This document shows positions 46,304 to 59,064 of a DNA stretch of 64,000 bases, piece by piece. Numbering within the stretch: position 1 is the stretch's first letter; each line of letters opens with the position of its first letter. The notes under the pieces were generated by a model. It was not told where the DNA came from, did no database searches, and saw only the letters and a program-made list of their open reading frames with translations. The stretch spans positions 4,216,001 through 4,280,000 of the forward strand of contig NZ_CP087168.1 of NCBI RefSeq assembly GCF_024748615.1. The letters are read 5' to 3'. The position numbers and the translations under genes were made by a program. This stretch comes from Pseudomonas sp. B21-048. Lineage in GTDB: Bacteria; Pseudomonadota; Gammaproteobacteria; Pseudomonadales; Pseudomonadaceae.

Positions 46304-46951
46304 TCAGCGCCCCGGCTCGTCATTCCAAAGATATTTATGCAGCTGCAATTGCAGACGCACAGGCAGATTGTCCGCCACCACCCAATCCGCCAGATCACGC
46401 GCATTCAGGTCATGGTGGCTCGGCGAGAACAGGACTTCGCCGGCACGCAGGTCAAGGCCGTACTGAATCAGCTTGGACACGGCCCAGTCGTAGTCTTCCC
46501 GCGAACAGATGACAAACTTCACCTGATCGTTAGGCGTGAGCAGCTCGATGTTCTCGTAGCGGTTGCGGTGTGCTTCTTTCGAACCCGGGGTTTTCAGGTC
46601 GACGACGCGGCTGACCCGTGGATCGACTGCCGAGATGTCCAGCGCGCCACTGGTTTCCAGCGACACTTCGTAACCGGCGTCACACAACTGCTTGAGCAAG
46701 AGAATGACATTCGGTTGCGCCAGGGGCTCGCCGCCCGTGACACACACATAACGCGGGCGAAAACCGGCCACTTGTTCGAGGATGTCGTCGAGGGTGCGAA
46801 GGGTGCCGCCGGTGAACGCGTAGGCGCTGTCGCAGTATTGGCAACGCAATGGGCAACCGGTCAGGCGCACAAATACAGTGGGCAGCCCGGCAGTCCGCGT
46901 TTCACCCTGCAACGAGTAGAAAACTTCGGTGATTCTCAATGTGTCTTGCAT
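46304..46951 (-). CDS. queE: 7-carboxy-7-deazaguanine synthase
   Basis: Radical-SAM enzyme of queuosine synthesis, converting CPH4 to CDG. The 215 residues carry the cluster motif [15 protein letters not shown] (CxxxCxxC) and the substrate block [20 protein letters not shown]. Start chosen at MQDTLRITE (46951); a codon at 46960 (MAT) is possible, and neither has a good SD. Confidence 0.95.
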   Translation of the reverse strand: MQDTLRITEVFYSLQGETRTAGLPTVFVRLTGCPLRCQYCDSAYAFTGGTLRTLDDILEQVAGFRPRYVCVTGGEPLAQPNVILLLKQLCDAGYEVSLETSGALDISAVDPRVSRVVDLKTPGSKEAHRNRYENIELLTPNDQVKFVICSREDYDWAVSKLIQYGLDLRAGEVLFSPSHHDLNARDLADWVVADNLPVRLQLQLHKYLWNDEPGR

Positions 46952-47066
46952 AGTCGCCACGGGCGTAACAGCTAAACAGGCTGTCCGCCTCCGTCAGGCA
47001 CTTCAAGGAACCCCGGCAATGCGCAGATCCCAAAAAGCGTGTTTCAGAAAAAGGGGGTGAATTCTA

Positions 47067-47095
47067 ACGAAAAAACCCGCGACAAGCGCGGGTTT
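47067..47095 (-). terminator. Terminator of the tol-pal operon
   Basis: The stem AAACCCGCG / CGCGGGTTT with a 5-nt loop is followed on the minus strand by T6; 23 bp after the cpoB stop. Confidence 0.88.
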
Positions 47096-47117
47096 CTTCG
47101 AAACAGGTCGAGCAGGC

Positions 47118-47969
47118 TTACATGCGCTGCAAGTCGCGTTGCGCCAGCTGAGCGGCGGAAGTACCCGGATATTGGGACACAACCTGCTGCAGAATGCCTT
47201 TGACCCTGTCGGTATGACCGAGGCGGCGCTCTACATCAGCGAGCTTGTACAGCGAATCAGGCACTTTGGGGTGCTTGGGGTACAGCTGCGAAACCTTGGC
47301 AAATGCCTGACCTGCACCTTGCAGATCGCCTTTGGCGAGGTTCACTTCACCCAACCAGTACTGGGCGTTGCCCGCGTATTGGCTGTTCGGGTATTTGCGC
47401 AGGAATGCGGCGAAAGCCTGGCTGGCCCTGTCGAAATCCTTGGCTTTGATCAGGTCGAAGGCTGCATCGTAATACAGTTTTTCCTTCGCCGGATCAGCCG
47501 GTTCGCCACCCGCGGCAGGCGCTTGTGTGGAAGTGGCAGCGGCGGCCGCTCCCGCACCTGCGCCGGTTGCTGCACCGGGGGCATTCAAATGGCCACCGGT
47601 GGAAGAATTATCAGGAGTCGCGGCTGGTGCAACGCCGGTTCCTATGCGCCGATCAAGATCCTGATATCGCTCCAGGTTCTCTTGCTTCATGCGCGCTACA
47701 TCATTTTGCAGAACTTCGATCACACCCTGTTGGCGTGAGATCTGCTCCTGCATCGATTGCAGTTGGTTGAACAGCTCGCCCTGTGCCGAGACAGGGGCCG
47801 AAACCCCTCCCCCGGCATAGGCGCCGTTCGTACCGTAACCCGCAGGCGGATAACTACTCCCGCTATTGTTATAGCCGGAGTTGTCCTCGACCACAGGAAC
47901 CGCAGCCCACACCGCAAGCGGTGCGAGGCTGAGAGCCAAAACAGTTACAGCACGACGGCACGTTCGCAT
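47118..47969 (-). CDS. cpoB: Cell division coordinator CpoB (YbgF)
   Basis: Periplasmic protein that couples Tol-Pal to peptidoglycan synthesis at division. The 283 residues start with a signal peptide (VTVLALSLAPLAVWA-AVPV), then an N-terminal coiled coil (about 65-110; FNQLQSMQEQISRQQGVIEV), an Ala-rich linker (about 115-155), and TPR repeats to the end (LYYDAAFDLIKAKDFDRAS; YAGNAQYWLGEVNLAKGDL). 6 bp after pal. Confidence 0.95.
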   Translation of the reverse strand: MRTCRRAVTVLALSLAPLAVWAAVPVVEDNSGYNNSGSSYPPAGYGTNGAYAGGGVSAPVSAQGELFNQLQSMQEQISRQQGVIEVLQNDVARMKQENLERYQDLDRRIGTGVAPAATPDNSSTGGHLNAPGAATGAGAGAAAAATSTQAPAAGGEPADPAKEKLYYDAAFDLIKAKDFDRASQAFAAFLRKYPNSQYAGNAQYWLGEVNLAKGDLQGAGQAFAKVSQLYPKHPKVPDSLYKLADVERRLGHTDRVKGILQQVVSQYPGTSAAQLAQRDLQRM

Positions 47970-47975
47970 GACGAA

Positions 47976-48473
47976 TTACTTACGCAGTTCGACGCGACGG
48001 TTTTGAGCCCAGGACTGCTCGTCGTTGCCGGTAGCAACTGGACGCTCTTCGCCGTAGGAAACCAGTTCCAGCTGAGCTGGGGAAACACCTTGCAGTACCA
48101 GGTAGCGCTGAACGGCTTTCGCACGACGCTCGCCCAGTGCCATGTTGTACTCACGAGTACCACGTTCGTCGGTGTTGCCTTCCAGAACAACGCGAGCGCC
48201 GTTTGCTTTCAGGTCTTTGGCGTGAACGTCCAGAGCGCGCATGGCTTCTGGCTTCAGGTCCGAGCTGTCGTATTCGAAGTAGAAGGTGGTGATTGCGCGC
48301 AGAGCAGCTTCTTCGCTCAGGGAGCCGTCAACAGCACCAGTGTTAGCGCCGTAACCAGCGTTTGGATCAACAGCGCCTTCACCGGCGTTGTCGCCGCCTT
48401 TGGACGAGCAACCTACAGCTACAGCCATGGCCAGAGCCAGCGCAGCAAATTTACCAAACTTCAGCATTTCCAT
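47976..48473 (-). CDS. pal: Peptidoglycan-associated lipoprotein Pal (OprL)
   Basis: The 165-residue outer-membrane lipoprotein has a signal with lipobox [13 protein letters not shown] and an OmpA-like peptidoglycan-binding domain (about 60-165): [15 protein letters not shown] and [24 protein letters not shown]. Binds peptidoglycan and TolB. SD AGGAG before ATG. 52 bp after tolB. Confidence 0.97.
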   Translation of the reverse strand: MEMLKFGKFAALALAMAVAVGCSSKGGDNAGEGAVDPNAGYGANTGAVDGSLSEEAALRAITTFYFEYDSSDLKPEAMRALDVHAKDLKANGARVVLEGNTDERGTREYNMALGERRAKAVQRYLVLQGVSPAQLELVSYGEERPVATGNDEQSWAQNRRVELRK

Positions 48474-48525
48474 CGTGAAACTCCTAATGAACCCCAGTGT
48501 GTTAAGTACAACGTGTAGCGCCGCG

Positions 48526-49827
48526 TCAGTTCAGGTAAGGGGACCAGGACGGTTCTCTGACTTCGCCTTGTGCGGTAGGAAGCGGGAGCCTCACGCGTCC
48601 ATTAATGGACACGAGCATCAAGACTCCCCGGCCCTGCTGGCGGGTGGCGTAGATTACCATGGTGCCGTTGGGCGCAACAGTAGGCGACTCGTCCAGAGTG
48701 CTATCAGTGAGGATCTTTACACTACCTCGCTGCAAATCCTGGGCCGCCACCTTGAAATTGGTGAAGCCTTCCTGACGATGGATCATCACCAGGGTCTTTT
48801 CATCAGCCGACAGTTTAGGGTTGGCGTTGTAGTTGCCGATAAAGGTCACACGTTCCGCACCACCACCGCTTGCGCTGGTTTTGTAGATCTGTGGCTTGCC
48901 GCCACGGTCGGAGGTGAAGTAGATGGTCGAACCATCTTTACCCCAGAACGGTTCGGTGTTGATGCCTTGGCCGTTAGTAACGCGGCTGATCTGACGCGAA
49001 CCCAGGTTCATCACATAAATGTCCGGGTTGCCATCTTTCGACAATACGAATGCCAGACGCTGACCATCCGGCGACCAGGCTGGCGCACCATTCAGACCTT
49101 CGAAGTTGGTGATCTGCTCACGGCGACCGGTGTCGATGTTCTGCATGAAAATGCGCGGACGCTTCTGCTCGAACGACACGTAGGCAATGCGTTTGCCATC
49201 CGGTGCAAAACGCGGCGACAGGATTGGCTCGCGCGATTGCAGCAGGGTCACGGCACGGGCACCGTCATAGTCCGAACGTTGCAGCGTGTAGCGAGTGTTC
49301 TTCTCGGAGAACCGCTCGGCCGTCACGTACAGCAGACGCGTCGAGAACGCACCTTTGATACCGGTGAGTTTCTCGAACGACTGGTCGGAGATGTAGTGCG
49401 CCATGTCGCGCAGTTGGTCGACGCTGCCCGACACGCTGCCGGTCAGCACTTGCTGCTCGGTGGCGACGTTGAACAGTGCGTACTGCACCTGCAGGCGACC
49501 GCCCGCCGGAACGATACTGCCGACCATAATGTACTGGGCGCCAACAGCCTTCCAGTCACGGTAGATGATTTCGCTGGCCTGGCTTGGCTGGCTGATCATG
49601 TTCTGCTTTGGAATCGGCGCGTAGTAACCCGAGTTACGCAGGTCGTTACCGATGATTTCGGCCATGTCATCCGGCAGCACGCTGCCACCCTGGAAACCGA
49701 ATGGCACTACGGCAATTGGAGTTGCCTGGGAGCTACCACTGCTGACCAGGATATTTTTTTCATCTGCGGTGGCCAGTCCTGCAAAGCAGAACATGACTAC
49801 AAGCAGTCCTCGAAGAAGGTTTCTCAC
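48526..49827 (-). CDS. tolB: Periplasmic protein TolB
   Basis: 433 residues with signal peptide ([19 protein letters not shown]), an N-terminal alpha/beta domain, and a six-bladed beta-propeller (about 170-433) with repeated blades such as [33 protein letters not shown] and [16 protein letters not shown]. Links TolA and Pal. Start overlaps the tolA stop by 4 bases. Confidence 0.97.
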   Translation of the reverse strand: MRNLLRGLLVVMFCFAGLATADEKNILVSSGSSQATPIAVVPFGFQGGSVLPDDMAEIIGNDLRNSGYYAPIPKQNMISQPSQASEIIYRDWKAVGAQYIMVGSIVPAGGRLQVQYALFNVATEQQVLTGSVSGSVDQLRDMAHYISDQSFEKLTGIKGAFSTRLLYVTAERFSEKNTRYTLQRSDYDGARAVTLLQSREPILSPRFAPDGKRIAYVSFEQKRPRIFMQNIDTGRREQITNFEGLNGAPAWSPDGQRLAFVLSKDGNPDIYVMNLGSRQISRVTNGQGINTEPFWGKDGSTIYFTSDRGGKPQIYKTSASGGGAERVTFIGNYNANPKLSADEKTLVMIHRQEGFTNFKVAAQDLQRGSVKILTDSTLDESPTVAPNGTMVIYATRQQGRGVLMLVSINGRVRLPLPTAQGEVREPSWSPYLN

Positions 49828-50903
49828 AAGGCTAGATCCTCAGGTGTGAATGTCATCTTGAATGAACGATAGGGTGCGAAGTCAGCTGGCTTCAGACCCT
49901 GCATTTCGGTCAATCGACCAATATTTTTTACCGCCGCTACCGTTGAACTGTCGAACGGCACATCACCACTGGAATGGACAACCGATACGCCGGAGATCGT
50001 TCCGTCAGGCAGCATGTTGATTTGCAGGATCACTTTCATGCCCTTGCGGGCCGACGGTGGCTGCGCCCAACCTTCAGAAGCGCGTGAGCGAATCAGGTCA
50101 TCGAAGTTGCCGGCGACTTCGTCACCCTGCTCATCGGCCAAGGCCTGCTGACGCTGCGGCGTGTCGGAAAGCAAATCTGCCAGGGCCTGAGCCTTTTTCT
50201 CTTCGACGGATTTACGTGCCGCTTCCTGCGATTTTTTCTTCGCAGCATCGGCAGCAGCTTTCTTCTTCGCGTCTTCGGCGACTTTCTTCTTCGCCTCTTC
50301 AGCTTCAGATTTCTTCTTGGCGTCTTCGGCGGCTTTCTTCTTCGCGTCTTCGACGATCTTTTTCTTCGCTTCTTCAGCGGCCGCTTTCTTGGCCTCTTCT
50401 TCAGCCGCTTTCTTGGCTTCTTCTTCAGATTTCTTTTTGGCTATATCAGCCAATTGTTTCTCTTCGGCCTTTTTGGCTTCGGCAGTCTTCTTGGCTTCAT
50501 CGGCTTTCTTGGCTTCATCAGCCTTTTTTGCCTCTTCCGCTTTCTTCGTCTCGTCGGCCTTCTTGGATTCTTCGGCTTTTTGAGCCGCATCTTCCTTCTT
50601 TTGTTCCGCGGCCTTGATCGCTTCCTGTTCGATCTTTTTCTGTTCCATCTGTTCGACTTCGGTCTGGCGCGCAGCGGATTTCTGCGCCTCACCCGCAATC
50701 TTCTGATTGGTCTGGGTAGTCGCCCGACTTTTCGATTTCAACTGATACAGGGTCGCCTGGACGATCGGCTTGGCCGGCGGTAGCTCCGGTGTGAAGGCGA
50801 AACTGACGAACAGCATGCCAAAAACCAGCACGTGCAAGACAATCGCCAAGACACTAGGCCAGAAGTAGCTTTCCGAGGCGGACGGCTCTCGCATTGGCTG
50901 CAT
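49824..50903 (-). CDS. tolA: TolA, inner-membrane bridging protein
   Basis: 359 residues. One transmembrane helix near the N-terminus ([19 protein letters not shown]), a long Ala/Lys/Glu-rich helical rod (about 60-240) with repeated KKA-EEAKK / AKKADEAKK units spanning the periplasm, and a C-terminal globular domain (about 255-359; [20 protein letters not shown]). Transmits proton-motive energy from TolQR to Pal. The long rod explains the repetitive nucleotide sequence here. Overlaps tolR by 1 base. Confidence 0.95.
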   Translation of the reverse strand: MQPMREPSASESYFWPSVLAIVLHVLVFGMLFVSFAFTPELPPAKPIVQATLYQLKSKSRATTQTNQKIAGEAQKSAARQTEVEQMEQKKIEQEAIKAAEQKKEDAAQKAEESKKADETKKAEEAKKADEAKKADEAKKTAEAKKAEEKQLADIAKKKSEEEAKKAAEEEAKKAAAEEAKKKIVEDAKKKAAEDAKKKSEAEEAKKKVAEDAKKKAAADAAKKKSQEAARKSVEEKKAQALADLLSDTPQRQQALADEQGDEVAGNFDDLIRSRASEGWAQPPSARKGMKVILQINMLPDGTISGVSVVHSSGDVPFDSSTVAAVKNIGRLTEMQGLKPADFAPYRSFKMTFTPEDLAL

Positions 50904-51364
50904 CAGGGGGCCTCGGTAATCAAGCCAACATTACCGACCCCGGCTTTCTGCAACCCGCCCATCGCGCCCATGACGGAGCCGTAATCGACAGTCTTGTCGC
51001 CGCGAATGAAGACCTGGGTGCGCTTGCCGCCTTCAGTACCGGCGCGAATGATCTTGGTCACCGCGTCGGTCATTTGCGGCAAGGTCATGGCCTTGTCCTG
51101 TTGCTTTTCGGTGTCGACTTCGCTGCCAAGGTTCCAGTAGTAGGTCTTGTCAGACTTGATCGAAATGGTCAGGACCTGGGTGTTGTTGTCCTGCGGCAAG
51201 GCTTCGCTGGAAACCTTGGGCAGATCAACTTTCACGCCCTGATTGAGCATCGGCGCGGTCACCATGAAGATGACCAGCAGCACCAGCATCACGTCGATGT
51301 AAGGCACCACGTTCATCTCGGCAACCGGCTTGCGCTTTTTGCGAGCTCGAGCGATTAAAGCCAT
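50903..51364 (-). CDS. tolR: TolR, proton-channel subunit
   Basis: 153 residues of the ExbD/TolR family. One transmembrane helix YIDVMLVLLVIFMVTAPML carries the proton-path Asp. The periplasmic domain (about 60-150) contains VFIRGDKTVDYGSVMGAMGG. Works with TolQ. 14 bp after the tolQ stop. Confidence 0.95.
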   Translation of the reverse strand: MALIARARKKRKPVAEMNVVPYIDVMLVLLVIFMVTAPMLNQGVKVDLPKVSSEALPQDNNTQVLTISIKSDKTYYWNLGSEVDTEKQQDKAMTLPQMTDAVTKIIRAGTEGGKRTQVFIRGDKTVDYGSVMGAMGGLQKAGVGNVGLITEAP

Positions 51365-51378
51365 TGGAAATTACCTGC

Positions 51379-52074
51379 TTATTCTTCGCTGGTGTGCACT
51401 TTGCGGTGCAGGATCGCCTGGAATTCATCGGCGAAGGTGTAGTAACGGCCCAGCAGGGTTTCACTGCGAGCAGCAAAACGGTTGTACGCGATAACGGCCG
51501 GGATGGCGGCGAACAGACCGATCGCGGTAGCAATCAGTGCTTCAGCGATACCCGGGGCCACGGTGGCCAGGGTCGCTTGCTGGGCAGTTGCCAGACCACG
51601 GAAGGAGTTCATGATGCCCCAGACCGTACCGAACAGACCGATGTACGGGCTGACGGAACCGACGGTGGCGAGGAATGGCAGGCTCTGCTCGAGCTTTTCT
51701 TCCTCGCGGGAAATGGCCACGCGCATGGCACGGGCCACGCCTTCCATGACCGCTTCCGGGTCAACGCCGGACTGCTGACGCAGGCGGGAGAATTCCTTGA
51801 AGCCGGCACGGAAGATCTGCTCGACGCCCGAATCCGGATCAGGGTTGCTGCCGGCCTGACGGTAGAGTTTGGACAGGTCGATACCCGACCAGAAGCGCTC
51901 TTCAAAGCTCTCCAGGGCACGTCGACCGGCGCGCAGCAAATTGCTGCGCTGAAAGATCATGATCCATGAGGTCACCGATGCGGCTACCAGGATCAGCATT
52001 ACCAGTTGCACCACGATACTGGCATTGCTGACCAGGCTCCACATGGAGGAATGGTCGACGACGTTAGCTTCCAC
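51379..52074 (-). CDS. tolQ: TolQ, proton-channel subunit
   Basis: 231 residues of the ExbB/MotA family with three transmembrane helices: [44 protein letters not shown] and [17 protein letters not shown]. The start codon is GTG (GTG-GAA-GCT) with AGGAG 9 bases upstream; it overlaps the 3' end of ybgC by 11 bases. Confidence 0.96.
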   Translation of the reverse strand: MEANVVDHSSMWSLVSNASIVVQLVMLILVAASVTSWIMIFQRSNLLRAGRRALESFEERFWSGIDLSKLYRQAGSNPDPDSGVEQIFRAGFKEFSRLRQQSGVDPEAVMEGVARAMRVAISREEEKLEQSLPFLATVGSVSPYIGLFGTVWGIMNSFRGLATAQQATLATVAPGIAEALIATAIGLFAAIPAVIAYNRFAARSETLLGRYYTFADEFQAILHRKVHTSEE

Positions 52075-52531
52075 GCTTTATCTCCTGCTTTGAGTGTGTA
52101 CCCGCGCCGCTCACGTCGGCAAAGGCCGCACGTAGAGTTTCGGGAATGGCCCGGGGTTTCAAACTGTTGGTGCGCACACAGGCCACCAGAAACTGCCCTT
52201 CGCAGAGCAGCACATTATCCGTAGCCCGCCTGACCTGCTGCTTGAAGCGCAGGCTGACCCGGTTCAATTCAATGACTTCAGCGCTTACGAGCAGCTCGTC
52301 GTCCAGTCGCGCCGGCGCGTGGTAACGCGCTTCGCTGGAATGCACGACGAACAACAGGTCCTCCCCTGCCAGCGCCGACTGGGCAAAGCCCAGCTCCCGG
52401 AGCCGCTCGGTTCGAGCCCGTTCCATAAACTTGAGGTAATTGACGTAATACACGATGCCGCCCGCATCGGTGTCCTCGTAATAAACGCGACAACGATGTG
52501 CGAACGGCTCAAGCCCGTTTTGCGCGCGCAT
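52064..52531 (-). CDS. ybgC: Tol-Pal-associated acyl-CoA thioesterase YbgC
   Basis: A 155-residue hot-dog thioesterase: [20 protein letters not shown] has the YxxDTDxxGxVYxxxY catalytic block, with [14 protein letters not shown] following. First gene of the ybgC-tolQRAB-pal-cpoB operon; hydrolyses short acyl-CoA or acyl-ACP at the inner membrane. Confidence 0.95.
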   Translation of the reverse strand: MRAQNGLEPFAHRCRVYYEDTDAGGIVYYVNYLKFMERARTERLRELGFAQSALAGEDLLFVVHSSEARYHAPARLDDELLVSAEVIELNRVSLRFKQQVRRATDNVLLCEGQFLVACVRTNSLKPRAIPETLRAAFADVSGAGTHSKQEIKRGS

Positions 52532-52658
52532 ACTCTAGTGCTTACTCCTCAGGTTGCCAATCCGGCCAGGCAACTGTTTTTCATTGATTCGCGGCTTTCT
52601 GGCGAAAGTACGGTCCTGGGACAGCACAACCCCCGAATAAATCAGCGCGCAAAGGTGA

Positions 52659-53720
52659 TTAATCGTCCACGGCATCGAGGAACTCGTCTACCACGGGCAT
52701 CTCGCCCAATCGTGACGGGATGTTTAAACCGAAATGCAGATACGCATGCCGAGTGACCACCCGTCCCCGCGGCGTGCGCATGATGTAGCCCTGCTGGATC
52801 AAATATGGCTCCAGCACGTCTTCAATGGTGTGACGCTCTTCGCTGATCGCCGCCGCCAGACTGTCCACCCCCACCGGCCCACCGTCGAATTTCTCGATCA
52901 TGGTCAGCAGCAGGCGTCGGTCCTGATGGTCGAAACCACGCTCGTCGACATCCAGCAGGTTCAGCGCCAGGTCGGCGATCGGCTTGGTGATATGACCCTT
53001 GGCGCGAACTTCGGCGAAATCCCGGACGCGGCGCAGCAAGCGGTTGGCAATTCGTGGAGTGCCACGGGCACGGCGGGCGATTTCAAAAGCGCCTTCCGGG
53101 TCCAGCGGCAAGCCGAGAATGTTCGCCGAACGGCTGACAATCGTCGCCAGGTCGGCGGTGCTGTAGAACTCCAGACGCTGGACAATGCCGAAACGGTCGC
53201 GCAACGGGTTGGTCAGCATACCGGCCCGAGTGGTTGCGCCAACCAGGGTGAACGGCGGCAGATCGAGTTTGATTGAGCGCGCGGCCGGCCCTTCGCCAAT
53301 CATGATGTCGAGCTGGAAATCCTCCATGGCCGGGTACAGCACTTCTTCGACGATCGGCGACAACCGATGGATCTCGTCGATGAACAGCACATCATGGGGC
53401 TCAAGGTTGGTCAGCAACGCCGCCAGATCACCCGGGCGCTCGAGGACCGGCCCCGAGGTGCTTTTGATCGACACGCCCATTTCCTGGGCAATGATGTTGG
53501 CCAGGGTGGTTTTACCCAAGCCCGGCGGGCCGAAAATCAGCGTGTGATCCAGCGATTCATTGCGCCCGCGCGCAGCCTGGATGAACAACTCCATTTGCTC
53601 GCGAACGGTCGGCTGGCCAATGTATTCGGCCAGGCTGACGGGACGAATCGCCCGGTCCTGGACTTCCTCGCGATCACGGGGACCTCCCGTGGCGGCGATC
53701 AGACGATCAGCTTCAATCAC
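52659..53720 (-). CDS. ruvB: Holliday junction helicase RuvB
   Basis: The 353-residue AAA+ motor drives branch migration with RuvA. Walker [16 protein letters not shown], Walker [13 protein letters not shown], sensor 1 [10 protein letters not shown], arginine finger region [14 protein letters not shown] and the C-terminal winged helix ([20 protein letters not shown]). Its start abuts the ruvA stop. Confidence 0.97.
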   Translation of the reverse strand: MIEADRLIAATGGPRDREEVQDRAIRPVSLAEYIGQPTVREQMELFIQAARGRNESLDHTLIFGPPGLGKTTLANIIAQEMGVSIKSTSGPVLERPGDLAALLTNLEPHDVLFIDEIHRLSPIVEEVLYPAMEDFQLDIMIGEGPAARSIKLDLPPFTLVGATTRAGMLTNPLRDRFGIVQRLEFYSTADLATIVSRSANILGLPLDPEGAFEIARRARGTPRIANRLLRRVRDFAEVRAKGHITKPIADLALNLLDVDERGFDHQDRRLLLTMIEKFDGGPVGVDSLAAAISEERHTIEDVLEPYLIQQGYIMRTPRGRVVTRHAYLHFGLNIPSRLGEMPVVDEFLDAVDD

Positions 53721-54335
53721 TTAGATCATTCCCTTAAGGGCACGACGAATCATGTCTTCACTGCTCAAACCTTTCTCCTTGATCGCGGAAATCGCCTTGC
53801 TGGCCTCCTGCGGCTTGTAGCCCAGGGAAATCAGCGCGCTGACCGCGTCATTTTCGGCGGTGGCGACCGGAGGCGCATCTGGCCCACCCGGCTGGTTTGG
53901 CACCAACGCGAACATCGCCGGCACGGTTTCCCAGGCCTTGAAGCGGTCCTTGAGTTCCACCAGCAAACGCTCGGCCGTCTTCTTGCCCACGCCCGGCACC
54001 TTGGTCAGCGCCGAAGTGTCCTGGGACTGCACGCAACGAACCAGCTCGTCGACCTCCAGGCTCGACATCAAGGCCAGCGCCAGTTTCGGCCCCACACCAT
54101 TGAGACGGATCAATTCGCGAAAAAAGTCTCGCTCGCGCTTGCCAAAGAAGCCATAGAGTAACTGCGCGTCTTCGCGTACGACCAAATGGGTGTGCAAGGT
54201 CAGCGGTTCACCGACCGACGGCAAGCGATAAAGCGTGGTCATGGGCACTTCCAGCTCATAACCCAGACCATTTACATCCAGAATCAGGTGCGGCGGCTGT
54301 TTCTCAGCCAAAGTGCCGCGCAAGCGTCCAATCAC
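53721..54335 (-). CDS. ruvA: Holliday junction DNA-binding protein RuvA
   Basis: 204 residues. N-terminal OB fold ([20 protein letters not shown]), two HhH motifs ([20 protein letters not shown] and [20 protein letters not shown]) and a C-terminal domain III that contacts RuvB ([20 protein letters not shown]). ruvA-ruvB are adjacent; ruvC is 115 bp upstream. Confidence 0.97.
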   Translation of the reverse strand: MIGRLRGTLAEKQPPHLILDVNGLGYELEVPMTTLYRLPSVGEPLTLHTHLVVREDAQLLYGFFGKRERDFFRELIRLNGVGPKLALALMSSLEVDELVRCVQSQDTSALTKVPGVGKKTAERLLVELKDRFKAWETVPAMFALVPNQPGGPDAPPVATAENDAVSALISLGYKPQEASKAISAIKEKGLSSEDMIRRALKGMI

Positions 54336-54450
54336 GTTTCAGATCCTTGAGCCTTGGCCAGATCAGTGCTGGCGACTGACAGAACAAGGGTTTTGCGCCG
54401 ACAACACAGGCGCAAAACCCTCATTCCATAAAAAATGATTGCTGATGCTA

Positions 54451-54975
54451 TCAGAGACGCAAGCGCCCGCCACGACTGCGTGCCGTACCCAGACCATGAG
54501 GCAACAGGCTGGAACGGGTGTGAGCATGACAAATCGCGATGGCCAGGGCATCCGAAGCATCGATTTGCGGCTTGCTGGTCAATTTCAGCATGTGCATGAC
54601 CATCATTTGCACTTGTTCTTTGTTCGCCCCGCCGGTGCCGGTCACCGCCTGTTTAACCTGGGTCGCGGTGTATTCGGCGATTTCCAGGCTTTCCTCGGCA
54701 CCGGCCACGATGGCTGCGCCGCGCGCCTGGCCGAGTTTGAGGGCGGAGTCGGCATTGCGCGCCATGAAGACTTTTTCAATGCCCATGGTCACCGGGCCGT
54801 AGGTCTGAATGACTTCACGCACGCCCCGATAGACGATTTGCAGGCGCTCGTGCAGCTCGCCGGAGCCCGTGCGAATGCAGCCCGACGCCACGTACACGCA
54901 GCCACGCCCGGTATCACGTACCACGCCATAACCGGTGATACGCGAACCGGGGTCGATTCCAAGAATTAAAGTCAT
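54451..54975 (-). CDS. ruvC: Holliday junction resolvase RuvC
   Basis: 174 residues with an RNase H-like fold. The four acidic catalytic residues appear in [16 protein letters not shown] (first Asp), [20 protein letters not shown] (Glu) and [16 protein letters not shown] (last two Asp). First gene of ruvCAB, as usual in Pseudomonas. Confidence 0.97.
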   Translation of the reverse strand: MTLILGIDPGSRITGYGVVRDTGRGCVYVASGCIRTGSGELHERLQIVYRGVREVIQTYGPVTMGIEKVFMARNADSALKLGQARGAAIVAGAEESLEIAEYTATQVKQAVTGTGGANKEQVQMMVMHMLKLTSKPQIDASDALAIAICHAHTRSSLLPHGLGTARSRGGRLRL

Positions 54976-55026
54976 AACGCCTGCGGGTTAGGTAAGAGCA
55001 CGATATTCAATACAGCGAATAACAAA

Positions 55027-55116
55027 TGTGGGAGCTGACTTGCCTGCGATGGCGTAGGCACATCAAACAATGATGTAGCCTGACACGCCGCCATCGCAGG
55101 CAAGCCAGCTCCCACA
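55027..55116. repeat. REP pair (TGTGGGAGCTG-ACTTGCCTGCGAT family)
   Basis: Outer arms TGTGGGAGCTG / CAGCTCCCACA and inner CTTGCCTGCGATGGCG / CGCCATCGCAGGCAAG around a variable centre. Between the YebC-family gene and ruvC. Confidence 0.9.
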
Positions 55117-55133
55117 CTGAATCTTAGTCGCCC

Positions 55134-55880
55134 TTATCCGAGCTGTGCGGCCACCGACTCTGGAATGTCGGCGTTGGAATACACGTTTTGCACGTCGTCC
55201 AGGTCTTCGAGCATGTCGATCAGCTTCAGAACCTTCTCGGCGCCTTCCAGGTCCAGTTCGGCACTGGTGGTCGGCAGCATGACGATTTCCGCATCATCGC
55301 CCTTGAAGCCGGCAGCCTCCAAAGCGTTGCGCACGGAATAGAAGCCGGCGAACGAGGTGAACACGTCGATCGAACCGTCTTCGTGGGTCACCACGTCATC
55401 GGCGTCGGCCTCCATGGCCGCTTCCATCAGCGCATCCTCATCAACGCCTGGTGCGAAGGAAATCTGCCCCTTGCGCTCGAACAGGTAGGCCACCGAACCG
55501 TCGGTGCCGAGGTTGCCGCCGCACTTGCTGAACGCATGGCGAACAGCCGCTGCGGTGCGGTTGCGGTTGTCGGTCATGCATTCGACCATCACCGCCACAC
55601 CGCCCGGGCCGTAACCTTCGTAGGTCAGTTCGACCATGTCGTCGGTATCGGCAGCACCGGCGCCGCGAGCAACCGCGCGATCGATGATGTCGCGGCTCAT
55701 GTTCGCGCCGAGGGCCTTGTCCAGCGCCAGACGCAAACGCGGGTTGGAACCCGGATCACCACCGCCCTGACGGGCAGCAACGGTCAGTTCACGAATCCAC
55801 TTGGTGAAAATCTTGCCCTTCTTGGCATCCTGACGTTCTTTGCGGTGCTTGATGTTCGCCCACTTGGAATGACCCGCCAT
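55134..55880 (-). CDS. YebC/PmpR-family translation/transcription regulator
   Basis: The 248 residues begin [20 protein letters not shown], the family hallmark; [20 protein letters not shown] and [20 protein letters not shown] follow. Members bind DNA or ribosomes; recent work on the family ties it to relief of stalling at poly-proline. The ATG at 55880 has GGAGCGAGTT upstream. It follows aspS in the same direction, 125 bp away, past a hairpin. In Pseudomonas yebC-ruvCAB are neighbours. Confidence 0.94.
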   Translation of the reverse strand: MAGHSKWANIKHRKERQDAKKGKIFTKWIRELTVAARQGGGDPGSNPRLRLALDKALGANMSRDIIDRAVARGAGAADTDDMVELTYEGYGPGGVAVMVECMTDNRNRTAAAVRHAFSKCGGNLGTDGSVAYLFERKGQISFAPGVDEDALMEAAMEADADDVVTHEDGSIDVFTSFAGFYSVRNALEAAGFKGDDAEIVMLPTTSAELDLEGAEKVLKLIDMLEDLDDVQNVYSNADIPESVAAQLG

Positions 55881-55970
55881 AACTCGCTCCGAATTATCTT
55901 TGAAACATTGCCCGCCACGCCATGATGCGCCAGCCAGCAAAAAAAAATCTCGACCCTATCTATAAAGAAG

Positions 55971-55992
55971 GGGCGCATCCGAAGATGCGCCC
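55971..55992 (-). terminator. Hairpin after aspS
   Basis: A perfect 9-bp stem GGGCGCATC / GATGCGCCC with a UUCG loop on the minus strand, followed by CCTTCTTTAT. A weak terminator or attenuator between aspS and the YebC-family gene. Confidence 0.65.
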
Positions 55993-56004
55993 ACAAGGTC
56001 AGTC

Positions 56005-57780
<1,776 letters not shown>

Positions 57781-57902
57781 GGTCGTGGTTTCACTTCTCG
57801 TAATTCGAAATTCGGTTGGAGGTCTTGCCGCATCCCCACACTTAAATAAGGTGCCAGATGATGCAAGAGCTCGCGCGTGTCATTCAGCCCGGGCGCTAGA
57901 CC

Positions 57903-58124
57903 CTAGTCAGCTTTGTCGCCACCGGCCAGATTCTTCTTGGAACCGGTCTTGAAGTCGGTTTCGTACCAGCCGGTGCCGCTGAGGCGGAAGCCCGGCATGG
58001 ACAGCATCTTTTTCAGCTCTGGCGCCTGGCAGGCAGGGCAGTCGACCAGCGGTGCTGCGCTGATCTTTTGAATGGCTTCCAACTGATGACCACAGGAAGC
58101 ACATTGATAGTCGTACATCGGCAT
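57903..58124 (-). CDS. FmdB-family zinc ribbon protein
   Basis: 73 residues with two CxxC knuckles (YQCASCGHQL and DCPACQAPEL), start MPMYDYQCASC, and the Gly/Ser-rich tail FRLSGTGWYETDFKTGSKKN. These putative regulatory proteins sit upstream of aspS in many gamma-proteobacteria, as here (122 bp). The ATG at 58124 is chosen because the domain begins there; in-frame codons reach to 58238 without a good SD. Confidence 0.92.
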   Translation of the reverse strand: MPMYDYQCASCGHQLEAIQKISAAPLVDCPACQAPELKKMLSMPGFRLSGTGWYETDFKTGSKKNLAGGDKAD

Positions 58125-58261
58125 GGGGGTTGTCTCGGCGATCAGATTGCTACCGCGCATGCTGAGCTTTGCGGCAAAGGGCGGGATTATATCCATTAAA
58201 TGCAGCCTGTGCAGCCGTAAGACTGCACAGACCGACACTCGACCCGATCAACCGCCACCGG

Positions 58262-58600
58262 CTAAGCCATGATGAGGCAACTTCCCTCCTTCAGGCTATG
58301 CACGACGCAGACAACCCGCACCAGCCCAGTAAAATTCTTCACCCCGCCATGACGCAAATGCACTTCGCGATCTACGTGGGACAGCAGTGCACTGACCGAA
58401 CAGCAATTGACCTTGGCCATATCACCCAAAATATCCCAATAGACCTGCTCAAGCCGCAAACAGGTCGCAAAGCCATTCAAACGCACTGACCGGGATAAGG
58501 GCTGGGCCAGGCCCATGTCGAATTCGCTGACTAATGAATCAATCCTTACGTCCTTGAGTGGACCGACCCTCCCCTCGTTTCGCCTGTCTTCATAAACCAT
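58262..58600 (-). CDS. Ribbon-helix-helix domain protein
   Basis: 112 residues from ATG 58600, which has AAGGAG 11 bases upstream; an ATG at 58681 has no SD. The segment SRSVRLNGFATCLRLEQVYW-DILGDMAK followed by SVSALLSHVDRE resembles the Arc/MetJ-like RHH_4 fold, where the first strand contacts DNA. Around it are a charged N-terminus (VYEDRRNEGRVGPLKDVRID) and a Cys/Val-rich C-terminus. It may be a small transcription regulator; its target is unknown, with the membrane cold-shock gene divergent from it. Confidence 0.7.
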   Translation of the reverse strand: MVYEDRRNEGRVGPLKDVRIDSLVSEFDMGLAQPLSRSVRLNGFATCLRLEQVYWDILGDMAKVNCCSVSALLSHVDREVHLRHGGVKNFTGLVRVVCVVHSLKEGSCLIMA

Positions 58601-59064
58601 ACCGTAGACACTCCTTTGCCATCCTTGCTGCTTATAAGAGTCATATTCCGTTTCCTTATAAAAGCGCAGGCGCACAGGCATATCCAGATGACTTTATGAC
58701 CATCAACGTAGGATAAGCCGACAACGGAGGGGAGATCATGGAGCACGTCCTAGGCCGGACGTTTTCCCACAAGAACTGACGCAACATCACTCAATGAAGA
58801 GGCAAAAGATCCGAGGAACACAGGGCCCGAACAACACTCAGCAAGCGTCATTCGCACACCCGCCAGTGGAAAGCACCGCTGGACTGCCTGATTTGAGTAG
58901 CCGCGGGCTTTGCTGTTAAATAGGCAGTGTGTCGCTACCGCCTATTTTCCGGGGGCTGCGCATAGGCTGACAGCAGGTACGTGTCCAACGCCTCTTATTG
59001 TTCTGAAGCGAACCGTGCTCCGTCAGCTCTTCCTTGTGATCCGTCTTAACGTGAGTTAATCAAA
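58601..59064. other. 464-bp divergent intergenic region
   Basis: Promoters for the RHH gene (minus) and the membrane cold-shock gene (plus) must lie here. An 8-bp inverted repeat AAATAGGC / GCCTATTT (58918-58925 / 58940-58947) is the only structure I notice. The plus-strand leader to 59065 is probably long, as in other cold-shock genes. No additional CDS is supported. Confidence 0.5.

Noticed and set aside
50200..50650. Repetitive sequence in tolA as a tandem-repeat or mobile element
   Set aside because: It encodes the Ala/Lys/Glu helical rod that is normal for TolA.
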